Shown here: positions 8,852 through 19,500 of the stretch, piece after piece
How positions within the stretch are numbered: position 1 is the stretch's first letter
How the letters are laid out: each line of letters opens with the position of its first letter
DNA from: CAYGTK01 sp964352775
GTDB taxonomy: Bacteria > Bacteroidota > Bacteroidia > Chitinophagales > CAIOSU01
Direction: 5' to 3'
Assembly (NCBI GenBank): GCA_964352775.1
Contig: CAYGTK010000005.1
Location: forward strand, 1 to 56,810
Length of the DNA stretch: 56,810 nucleotides
The notes under the pieces: model-generated
Database searches by the model: none
Seen by the model: the letters and a program-made list of their open reading frames with translations, nothing else
What the model was told of the DNA's origin: nothing
Position numbers and translations under genes: made by a program

Positions 8852-9291
8852 TGATAAATTTTAATTGGGGAACTAAGATATTTCTACTGTACACAGGTTT
8901 TGCGATCATGCTTTTTTTCATGGTATATAAAGCCACTACTAAAGAATTCTACTTGGTAGCTGATAACTATTACCAAGAAGAACTAGCTTTTGAAGATCGC
9001 CTAGTACAAATGAGAAATAGCCAAGGGCTAGCCGAGCAGTTACAAATTGAGAATGACCTAGAGCGTTCAACCATAAACTTGAAATTCCCATTAGAAGGAA
9101 CTAAGGGGACTATAAAAATGTACCGCCCTTCTGATGCGCGATTAGACAACGCAGTAGACATTGCAGTAGATGAAAACAATGCACAACAACTAGATGTGAG
9201 CGAAATGCTTACGGGTATGTGGAAAATGCAAGTGAGCTGGGAAGTTAATGGCGTAAAATACTTTGATGAAGAGATTCTAATACTTAGATAG
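8848..9291 (+). CDS. ccoH: CcoH/FixH family assembly protein
   Basis: 147 residues. An N-terminal anchor (about 5-25) and a periplasmic beta-rich domain with the family pattern KEFYLVADNYYQEELAF near residues 32-48. FixH proteins stay associated with the mature oxidase and stabilise its assembly. It overlaps ccoG by ATGA; a second in-frame ATG lies at 8851. The stop is 2 bases before the next ATG. Confidence 0.9.
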   Translation: MMINFNWGTKIFLLYTGFAIMLFFMVYKATTKEFYLVADNYYQEELAFEDRLVQMRNSQGLAEQLQIENDLERSTINLKFPLEGTKGTIKMYRPSDARLDNAVDIAVDENNAQQLDVSEMLTGMWKMQVSWEVNGVKYFDEEILILR

Positions 9292-9293
9292 CC

Positions 9294-9977
9294 ATGGCAA
9301 TTTGGACAGCTTTTATTTTAGGATTGGCAGGCAGTTGGCACTGTATAGGCATGTGTGGCCCAATAGCCATCGCGCTACCATCGGGCAGCGATCAGAATGG
9401 CCGCCTGATAGTGAATCGCTTGCTGTACAACTTTGGCAGGGTGCTAACCTATTCCCTAATGGGGGCTGTTATAGGTATGTTGGGTATTGGTTTGCACATA
9501 GCGGGGTTTCAACGTTCTATTTCTATCATTCTAGGTGTTGGTCTACTACTAGCCGCTTTCTCATTTTGGAAGCCCGAGCGATTGATGTTGAAAGGCGGTT
9601 ACTTAAGTAAGGCAGTTGCTACCTTAAAACAAGGCTTAGGAACTTACCTAAAAAAAGGAGGCTATAAGGCATCTTTAACAACTGGTATGCTAAATGGGCT
9701 TTTACCATGCGGGCTAGTTTATGCCGCCTTTGCAGGAGCTATGATAACTTCTAGCATTTGGAGCAGCGCACTTTATATGTTCGCCTTCGGACTAGGTACG
9801 TTTCCTTTAATGTTGGGCATATCCATCTTTGGCCATAAGCTTAGTGCTGGCGTTCGCAATAGTATTGACAAGGCGGTTCCGGCAGTGCTTGCCTGTTTCG
9901 CCATTTTATTAATCCTTCGCGGGTTAAACTTGGGCATTCCTTTTATCAGCCCGATGTTGGGTGGTAGTTGTCATTGA
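9294..9977 (+). CDS. Sulfite exporter TauE/SafE-like (DsbD_2) membrane protein of the cco operon
   Basis: 227 residues with six predicted helices. The N-terminal motif H16-C17-x3-C21-GP sits in the first helix, with a second conserved NGLLPCGLVYAA in the middle and a GGSCH tail at the end. This is the DsbD_2 / UreH-like family that commonly closes flavobacterial cco operons. Vicinal Cys and a Cys-His tail suggest thiol or copper handling during oxidase maturation, but no specific reaction can be assigned. It begins 2 bases after ccoH and is the last gene of the run. Confidence 0.85.
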   Translation: MAIWTAFILGLAGSWHCIGMCGPIAIALPSGSDQNGRLIVNRLLYNFGRVLTYSLMGAVIGMLGIGLHIAGFQRSISIILGVGLLLAAFSFWKPERLMLKGGYLSKAVATLKQGLGTYLKKGGYKASLTTGMLNGLLPCGLVYAAFAGAMITSSIWSSALYMFAFGLGTFPLMLGISIFGHKLSAGVRNSIDKAVPAVLACFAILLILRGLNLGIPFISPMLGGSCH

Positions 9978-10183
9978 TGTGTTTTTATGGTCTTTAACCA
10001 GAGTAGTAATACGTATTGTCTTATTTAGTTGTGTGTATCTATCTGTAAGGCTTGACGGTCAATGTGGTCTAGGCGGAATATTATGGATTCCTTTTTTTAG
10101 TGTGAAATCGACACTTTTCTGAAAAAAAATACGTTTTTTTACGTAGACGCCATTAATAATTGGCATTAGTGACATAAACCCAA

Positions 10184-10191
10184 TATCTTTG
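10184..10191 (+). promoter_or_regulatory. -7 promoter box for the small Pro-rich gene
   Basis: TATCTTTG matches TAnnTTTG perfectly. A TTG (-33-like) lies at 10160-10162, 21 bases upstream. The gene starts at 10210, leaving a leader of about 12 bases. Confidence 0.5.
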
Positions 10192-10209
10192 TATTCTAAT
10201 TCGTATACT

Positions 10210-10398
10210 ATGAAATACATAATCGCTTGCATCGCTCTCCTATTAGGAGTTTGTTCTGTTGTGATGGCCGGATCAGGTCCACCACCACCACCGCCACCGC
10301 CAGTATCAGTTCCTATTGAAACTATTGGTGTTTTATTTGTGGCAGGTGCTGCTGCTTTAGGTGGATACCGCCTGAGCAAGAAGGATAGCGAAGAATAA
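10210..10398 (+). CDS. Small secreted Pro-rich peptide with a PID-CTERM-like tail
   Basis: 62 residues from the ATG at 10210, chosen because it begins directly with a signal peptide (MKYIIACIALLLG... to about residue 18) and has a -7 box at the right distance; an upstream in-frame ATG at 10189 would overlap that box. The mature part has GSG, eight consecutive prolines, VSVPIE, a short hydrophobic helix (TIGVLFVAGAAALGGY) and a basic/acidic end (RLSKKDSEE). Pro-rich spacer plus P-I-x, helix and charged tail resembles the Bacteroidota PID-CTERM sorting-signal peptides. Function unknown. It is monocistronic, with its own terminator. Confidence 0.75.
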   Translation: MKYIIACIALLLGVCSVVMAGSGPPPPPPPPVSVPIETIGVLFVAGAAALGGYRLSKKDSEE

Positions 10399-10419
10399 TT
10401 CTAGCAATATCATCTAATT

Positions 10420-10457
10420 AGGGTGCTCCTTTCAAGGGGTGCCCTTTTTGTGTTTTT
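10420..10457 (+). terminator. Terminator of the small Pro-rich gene
   Basis: AGGGTGCTCC / GGGGTGCCCT pair as a 10-bp stem with three wobbles and a TTTCAA loop, followed by T5 and a further T6 tract. It lies 21 bases after the stop codon. Confidence 0.75.
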
Positions 10458-10540
10458 TAAATTCTGGATTATCTGAGCATTAAATTCTACATTGCTTGTT
10501 TATCAGTTGGTCTAACGCTATTGCATTAGGCAGAATTGCT

Positions 10541-10548
10541 TAATTTTG
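10541..10548 (+). promoter_or_regulatory. -7 promoter box of the giant adhesin gene
   Basis: TAATTTTG is a perfect TAnnTTTG match, 34 bases before the ATG at 10583. TTG triplets at 10521-10523 and 10507-10509 are possible -33 elements. Confidence 0.5.
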
Positions 10549-10582
10549 TCTCCTTAGACACAACAACTCTAAACAACCGCAT

Positions 10583-13500
10583 ATGAGCAGTTTATTGCGT
10601 TCTCTATTTGTAGCGACACTATGTTTGTTTTTAAGTGCTTCGGCATTTTCACAAACTACTATTGACTTTGACTCCGAAAGCTTTGTCGATAATACCGACT
10701 ATGGGTCAGCTATTTACACTTCTGGTAACTACAGTATTACACTCTCAAGTGGGAATTGGTTTGAATACACGACTGCAGGAGAATCTGGCACCCAAGCACT
10801 TGGGGCGCTTAATTTTCAGAGTAATGAAACTGTTACCGTTGTATCAATAGATGGTAGCGAGTTTGATTTTCAGTCCTTTTTTCATGATGGATTTGGAACT
10901 GCCTTTATTAATGAAATTGAAGGGTTTAGAGATGGAAGCTCAATTGGAACAAAGACTTCAGGATTTACACAGCAAGGAGTAAACACATTAACTGAGTCCT
11001 TTTTTGAAAATGTAGATAGTGTTGTCATAAAATCTACTGCTGGGTTTTTTAGTTCGTTTGATTCTTTCGTATTTGGAACTGTATCAGGCACCAGCTTATC
11101 CGCTGGTGATTTAGTTATAACCGGTTTCAATGCTGATGACTCCACTGCTTCTCTTCGCGATTACTTCAGTATTCTTTTTCTTGAGCCAGTTATTGCGGGT
11201 ACAGAAATAATATTTACAGACCAGGGATATACTGACGCTTCGGGCTTAAGTGCTACCGATGGTTTGTCGGAAACAAACTTCACGTGGACTGCCCCCATAG
11301 GAGGAGTAGCAGCTGGAACAGAAGTGGTCTTTTGGTCATCTGGTGCTAGTACGCCTTATACCGCTAATGCTTCGGTAGGTGCTACTAGTGGAAATGGATT
11401 GAGCTTAAGTACAGCAGGTGACCAGATATTTGCTTTACAAGGTTCAATTGGTTCCCCCACTTTTATTACAGGTATACATTATAATGTAACTGGTTCTACA
11501 ACCACGGCAAATTGGGATAATGGCATCGCGGTTAGTGCCCTTGTTTCAGAATTGCCTAACACATTAGCAGACGGAACGAATGCTGCGTGGATATATGCAA
11601 CAGGACCAACAGAAATAGATAACGGTATTTACGATTGTTCTACCAGTTTTTCAGGAACTGCTGCTGCAACTCGTGCCGCTATTATGAATGTTGCCAACTG
11701 GAATACAAATGATATTGCACGTTTTGCATTACCAGCTGTTTGTTCAGCATCAACGCTTGCTGCAACAATTTCTGATCAAACTAATGTGTTGTGTAATGGA
11801 TTTAGCACTGGTCGATTAACTGTTACAGCTACACCAGGTGTTGCCAATTATACCTATTCATGGAGTACAGGTGCTGTCACTTCAAATACATCATCTTTAG
11901 TTGATTCCATTACGGGATTAGCAGCTGGCCCATATACTGTTACCATAACAGATAATAACGGCGCTACCGCCACAGCTACTGCAACTATCTCTCAGCCTGC
12001 AGCTGCTACTGGTGTTTCGGTAGCGGTAGATTCAAATGTTACTTGTAATGGTCTTTCTGATGGTGGCGTAACTGCCAACCCAACGGGCGGAACAGGAGCT
12101 TACACTTATTCTTGGAATACCGGTGCAACATCACAATCAATAACTGGTTTAGTTGCTTCTGCATATACAGTTACTGTAACTGATGCCAATGGTTGTACCG
12201 CACTTGCAAGTGGAACTGTTACTCAACCTACAGTACTTGGAGCTTCTGTAACGGTAGATAGTACTGTAAGTTGTAATGGTGGAGCTGATGGCGGAGCAAG
12301 TGTGCAAGCCATTGGTGGAAACGGGTCTTATACTTATTTATGGAGTAATGCTGCCACAACGGCAGCTATTACAGGAGTTGCTGCTGGTACATATACAGTA
12401 ACTGTTACTGATGGTGGTGGATGTACTGCTACGTCGCAAAATACGATTACTCAACCTGCGAGTGGGGTATCTGGATTTGCTTCCGTTTTAGCTAATGAAA
12501 GTTGTGCAGCAGCTGCCGATGGTAGCTTAACTATTAGCCCTAGTGGTGGTACAGGTGCATATACGTATTTATGGAGCGATGGCCAAACTACTGCAACAGC
12601 TACTGCTTTAACGGCGGGTACTTACACGGTTACTGTTTCTGATAATAATGGATGTACCACTACAAGTAGTAATTCAATTTCATCCCCAACTGCCATTAGT
12701 GCTTCTGTTGGTGGTGTAACAGATGTTTCTTGTTACTGTGACGATGATGGTGCTATTAATATAAATGTATCTGGTGGGTCACTACCATATACATATGTAT
12801 GGAGTAGTTATAATGATGCTTTTGCTAGTAACGTATGCGCTACTAACTATGTATACTTCTACTCGGATATTAACGATCCTGGTTCTGGTACCGAATCTGA
12901 TATTTATCAGATAGAGCTAGTAGGGGCGAATGCTATCATGACCTTGGTAGCTACTATTCCAGCAAGTGTTCACTTGGGAGTAGATCCTTCTACTAATAAT
13001 GTATATGCTATTTATAACGATGGTTCAGGTGTTCAACCTGTTAATCCGTCTACTGGTGCTTTAGGCACTTTTGTAAGTATTGCTGGTCTTTCAGGAGTAC
13101 CTCAAGCTGTATTTACAGATACTGGTTCTTTATTAATGGGTAGTGCCGCACTAGACTCTATATATATAGTAGACGTAACCGATGGTTCTTATACTACTTT
13201 AAGAGACTGTGATATATCTGGTGGAGACTTAGCTTTCAATGCTGCTGAAGAACTATTCTCATTCACAAGATCTAGTGGTGGGCAAGTAATTAAGGTAAAC
13301 CCTTCTGGGGCTAACACAGTTGTAGGTTCAGGTCCTGCTTTAGTTACTGGAGCTGCACTTACGGAAACGGGTAACTTCATATTATCTGTTAATGGGGCAA
13401 CAGCATTTGCTGAATACAATTCAGCTGGTGTTTCTACAGGAAATAGTTTCAATGCTATATTGAATGGATCACCTTTCACCTTTAATAATGGTGATATGGC

Positions 13501-16500
13501 TGGTCGTCCTTTTGCCAACTTATTCCAATGGGATAATGATAGTACAGTGCAAGATCTTGCCGATATAGGTTATGGCTACTACCGAGTTGTTATTACCGAT
13601 GCTAGTGGATGTACTTCAGTATTAGATAGTATTCTTGTTGATCAAGTTGACGAGTTAACTGCTTTGATGACCGATTCTACAGATGCAAGTTGTAATGGCA
13701 TATCTGATGGTGATGCAACTGTAACAGCTGCAGGTGGAACAACTAACTATACTTATTTATGGAGTGATGGACAAACTACTGCAGCTGCAACTGGACTTGC
13801 TGCTGGTACGTATGTAGTGTCTGTTGACGATGCTAACGGATGTGGTGAAGTAACAACGTTAGTTACTATTGAAGAACCAACAGGAGTTTCTGCTTCTGTA
13901 GCTGTAGATAGTAATGTTACTTGTAACACTTTTGCTAATGCTGGATTGACCGCAAGTGCAACTGGTGGTACAGGAGCATATACTTATGCATGGAGTAATG
14001 CTGCAACCACCGCATCAATATCTGGTGTAGTTGCAGATACATATACTGTTACTATTACTGATGCTACTGGATGTACGGGTACGGCTTCGGGAACGGTAAC
14101 AGAACCTGATGCAGTTGTACCATCTATTGCGGTGGACAGCAATGTTACTTGTAACGGACTATCTGATGGTGGCTTAACTGCTAGTGCTACTGGTGGTACA
14201 GGTGCTTATACTTATGCATGGAGTACTTCGGCAACTTCAGCTACTATTGATGGCTTAGGTGCTTCAACATACACTGTAACTGTTACAGATGCCAATGGAT
14301 GTACAGGAACCACTACTGGCACGGTTACTGAACCTGCAGCAGTTGTAGCTTCGGCGGTTGTAGATAGCAATGCTTCTTGTAATGGGTTTATCGATGGTGG
14401 ACTTACTGCAAGCGCCACAGGCGGAACAGGAGCATATACATATGCTTGGAATACTGGGGCAACATCACAATCACTAACTGGCTTGGGTGCTGGTACTTAT
14501 TCTGTAACAATTACAGATGCTAACGGATGTACTGATGATGCATCAGCAACAATTACTGAACCTACTGCTGTAGTAGTTTCCGTTGCCTTAAATGCAAATG
14601 CTGCTTGTAACGGAAGTAGCGATGGACAACTAACTGCTAGTGCGATTGGTGGAATTGGAGCATATACTTATGCATGGAGTAACGGAGCATCAACAGCTAT
14701 TGCAAACGGATTAGCTGCTGGTACCTACACGGTAACAGTAAGCGATGCAACTGGATGTACAGGAACAAATAGTGGTACGATAAGTGAACCAACTGCCGTT
14801 TCGGCCTCTATTTCTGGTCAGATGAATTTAGATTGTGCTGGCGATAGCGATGGTACAGCTACTGCTTCTGGTAGTGGAGGTACTGGAGCATATACATATG
14901 CTTGGAGTAATGGTGATGCAACTGCAACTGCAACGGGATTATCCGCACAAACATATACGGTAATCATTTTCGATAATAATGGATGTTCAGACACAACGAC
15001 TGCTACAATTACAGAACCTAGTGCAATATCTATTTCTGTAAATAGCATTACGGATGTAGCTTGTTTCTGTGATAATACTGGTTCAATAGATATGAATGTA
15101 TCGGGCGGAACGGCTCCTTACACATATATATGGAGTGGATCGACCACAACTTTAGATCCTAGCTTAAATGAGTGTGCTGTAAACTTCGTTTATTACTTCA
15201 CTAATATTGATCCTGCTGGACCAACCACAACTATCTACGAGATAGAATTTGATGGTGCCAATGCAAACCTTAGCCCACTAGATACGTTAAGTGGTGATTA
15301 CCATATCGCTATTAACCCGATCAACAACTTGGTATACTTGGTGAATTCACCAAATAGTACTATTCAAACTTTTGACCCTGCAAGCGGAGCCTTAGGAACA
15401 CCAGTTAGCTTCTCAGCTACTATCGCTGGAACACCTCAAGCTGTTTTCTCTGATGATGGTACATTATATGTAGGTAGTTCATCTCAAGATTCTGTTTATG
15501 CAGTTGACCTTTCAACTGGAGCAACTACTCCATATGCTGCTTCTGATGTTAGCGGTGGTGATATGGCCTTCACCATTGGTGGACAGTTGTTGAACTTCTC
15601 TCGTTCTTCAGGTGGTATCATCCAACAAGTAACTCCAGGTTTAGCACCTAATACCATCGGTACTGTTTCATCAACAGTAACAGGAGCAGGTAGAAACCGC
15701 ACAGGTGATTTCTTTGTAGCTGCCAATGGCGAAACTTCTTTTGTGGAATATGATTCTACTGGAGTATTAACAGGGTTTACTTATCCTGCACTATTGAACG
15801 GAAACCCTTTCACCTTCTTGAATGGTGATATTGCTGGTCGTCCTTTTGCTAACCTATTCTCTTGGGATCAAGACAGTAGTTCTGCAAGCTTGGATAGCGT
15901 TCCTTTCGGATCTTATAGATTGACCGTTTTAGATGCTAATGGTTGTATTGCTACTCTTGATAGTATTGAGGTAGATCAACCAAATGAATTAACAATAGGT
16001 GCAGCTGCAACTGACGTAAGCTGTAATGGTGGAAGCGATGGAACTGCTACTGCAATACCTAACGCAGCAACTCCGCCATATACTTACTTGTGGAGCGATG
16101 GCCAAACGACACAAACAGCTACGGGCTTAACTGCTGGTACTTATGTAGTAACGGTTACTGATGCTAATGATTGCGACCCAGCTGTACAATCGGTAGTAGT
16201 TGACGAGCCAAGCGCACCTGTTGTGGCTGCTTTGGATTCTACGGATAATGTAGATTGTAACGGAAATAGCACGGGTGCTGCATATGCATCTGCTACGGGT
16301 GGAACTGGTGCTTACACTTATCTATGGAGTACTACTGCAACTACACCTTCTATTACTGGCTTAGTTGCTGGTTCTTATACAGTAGTTATTACTGATGCTA
16401 ACGGATGTGCTGATTCTATTACAGCAACTATAATCGAGCCTACTACATTGGTAGCTTCAGTTGTAGTTGATAATAACGCGACTTGTAATGGTTTTGCTGA

Positions 16501-19500
16501 TGCAAGCCTTACTGCTAGTGGAAATGGTGGTACTGCCCCATATACTTATGCTTGGAGCAATGGAGCCACCTCAGCGTCTAACACAAGCCTTACTGCTGGA
16601 ACATATACTGTAACTATTACTGATGCAAATGCTTGTACTGCTACAGACAATGCTACAATTACAGAGCCTACTTTACTAACAGGTACTACCGTAACAGTTG
16701 ATCTTGACTGCTTTGGCGATAGCGATGGACTTGCTACTTTAGTAGCTTCAGGTGGTACAGGAGCATATACTTACTTATGGAGTACAGGAGCAACTACTGC
16801 TACAATAAACAGCTTAGCTGCGGGTACATATACAGTTACCCTTACTGATGCTGCAGGTTGCGATAGTGTATTCACACCTATTACTATTACACAGCCAGAT
16901 TCATTGGCTATTAGTGTAAGTTCTATTACTACACCTACCTGCTTCTGCGAAAGCGATGCTGCTATTGATATTGATGTAGTTGGTGGAACTGGACCATATA
17001 CCTATGCTTGGGTAGGAACGAATACTACTTTAGGAAGTAGCAACCCTTGTTCAGTGAACTTTAGCTATTATTTCTCGAATAATAGTGGTGGTAATTCTGA
17101 TATCTATAGAATAGATGTAGATGCTACTAATGCTGTAATGAACTTATTGACTACCGTAACTGGTGGTAGACATATTGCCATTAACCCAATGACCAATTTG
17201 GTATACTTGGTAAATGGTGATGGAACGGGATTTGCCATTCTTGATCCTGCAACAGGAAATGTTGGTGCTACAACCCCTATTACTGGCTTAGGCCCTACAC
17301 CTCAAGCAGTATTCTCTGAAACTGGAGTTTTATACTTAGGAGATGAGGCGAACGACACTATATATACAGTAGACCTTAGCACAGGTGTTCCAACTGCATA
17401 TGCTTTTGCATCAGTTAACGGTGGTGACCTTGGATTTACTCCAGGAGGACAACTAGTCATGTTCACTCGCGATGCAGGTGGCCGTTTGGTATTGGTTAAC
17501 CCTGGAGGAAATACAAACTTGGGTTCAATTCCTTCAACTGTTACGGGTGCATCTTTAACTGCTGATGGAACTTTCTTACTATCAGTTGATGGTAACTTGG
17601 CTTTCGTAGAATACGATACACTTGGAATTTCAACAGGTAGAAGCTTTAGTGCTAGATTGAACGGAAGTGCATTTACTTTCGATGCAGGTGATATGGCTGG
17701 TCGTGCTTTCGCTAACTTATTCTCATGGGATAATGATAGTACTGGACAAGATCTAGATAGTATTCCTTTTGGGTTCTATACAGTTACAGTAGTTGATGCT
17801 AATGGTTGTATGACCACTTTAGATAGTATAGACGTAACTCAGCCTGATGACTTTGATGCTACTATTTCAAGCTTTAACAATGTACTATGTACGGGTGATT
17901 CAACAGGCGATGCTACGGTATTAGCTACTGGTGGAACTACACCTTACACTTACGCTTGGCCTGATGGACAAACCACTGCTACAGCTACTGGATTGACAGC
18001 GGGTATATATGTGGTTACAGTAGATGATGCAAATGACTGTGGACCTGAGTTTGCGGTTGTAACTATAACTGAGCCACTTACAGCTATTGCTGCAAGTGTT
18101 GTAGTTGATAGTAATGCAACTTGTAATGGTTTTGCTGATGGTGGATTAACTGCCAGCGCAACTGGTGGAACAGGAGCGTACACTTACTTATGGAGTAATT
18201 CGGCTACAACTACTTCTATTACAGGAGTACTTGCTGGTACTTATACGGTTACTATTACTGATGCAAATGGGTGTACAGATATTGATAGTGCAACAGTTAC
18301 TGAACCTGCACTATTAGTTGCAGCAGTTGTTGTTGATAGTAACGTTACTTGTAACGGATTTAGCGATGGTGGTTTGACTGCTAGCGCAACTGGCGGAACA
18401 ATGGCATACACTTATGCTTGGAGTAACTCAGCTACCACAGCTTCTATTACAGGAGTACTTGCTGGAACTTATACAGTAACTATTACCGATGCTAACGGAT
18501 GTACTGATACTGAAACGGGAACAATAACAGAACCTGTAGTACTAGTAGCAGCAGTTGCAGTTGATAGCAACGTTACTTGTAACGGGTTCAGTGATGGCGG
18601 TTTAACTGCTAGCGCTACTGGCGGAACAATGGCATATACCTATGCTTGGAGTACTGCAGCAACTACAGCCTCTATAAATGGACTTGCTGCTGGTACTTAT
18701 ACAGTAACTATTACTGATGCTAATGGCTGTACAGATACAGAAACTGGAACAATAACGGAACCTACTCCAGTATTAGCAGCAGTTGTTGTTGATAGTAATG
18801 TTACTTGTAACGGATTTGCCGATGGTGGATTGACTGCTAGTGGATTTGGTGGAACGGGAGCATATACTTATACTTGGAGTAACTCAGCAACCACAGCCTC
18901 TATAACAGGAGTTGTTGCTGGAACATATACGGTAACTGTTACCGATGCAAATGGATGTACAGATACGGAGACTGGAACAGTTACTGAGCCTGCACTAGTA
19001 GTTGCAGCAGTAACAGTAGATGTTAATGCAAGTTGCCAAGGTGCTGCCGATGGTGAATTAACTGCTAGCGCAACTGGTGGAACAGGAGCATATACTTATG
19101 CTTGGAGTACATCGGCAACAACAGCTTCTATAAGTGGACTTGCTGCTGGCACATATACAGTAACGGTTACGGATGCTAACGGATGTACTGATACTGAAAC
19201 TGGAACAATAACAGAGCCTGCTTTACTAGCTGCTTCAGTAACTACAACTGATGCTGATTGCTTTGGTGCTAGTACTGGAAGCGCTACCGCTGTAGTTTCT
19301 GGAGGAACAATGCCTTATACCTACGCTTGGAGTTCAGGTGGTTCGGCTTCTACGGAAACCGGATTAGTAGCAGGTATGTATACACTTACTGTTAGTGATG
19401 CAAATGCATGCGATTCAGTAGTAACCTTTACAATAAACGAGCCAGATAGCATTGCTATCTCAGTAGCTTCTATTACATCACCAAGTTGTTTCTGCGAGGC

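Noticed and set aside
10100..10125. Possible terminator after the last cco-operon gene (AGTGT...ACACT)
   Set aside because: A 5-bp stem between A and T runs, more than 100 bases past the stop. The rest of 9978-10183 shows nothing clear, so I leave termination of the operon open.
10059..10379. Minus-strand frame with a poly-glycine run opposite the small Pro-rich gene
   Set aside because: The Gly run is simply the reverse of the proline codons, and the frame covers the -7 box and the start of the plus-strand gene.
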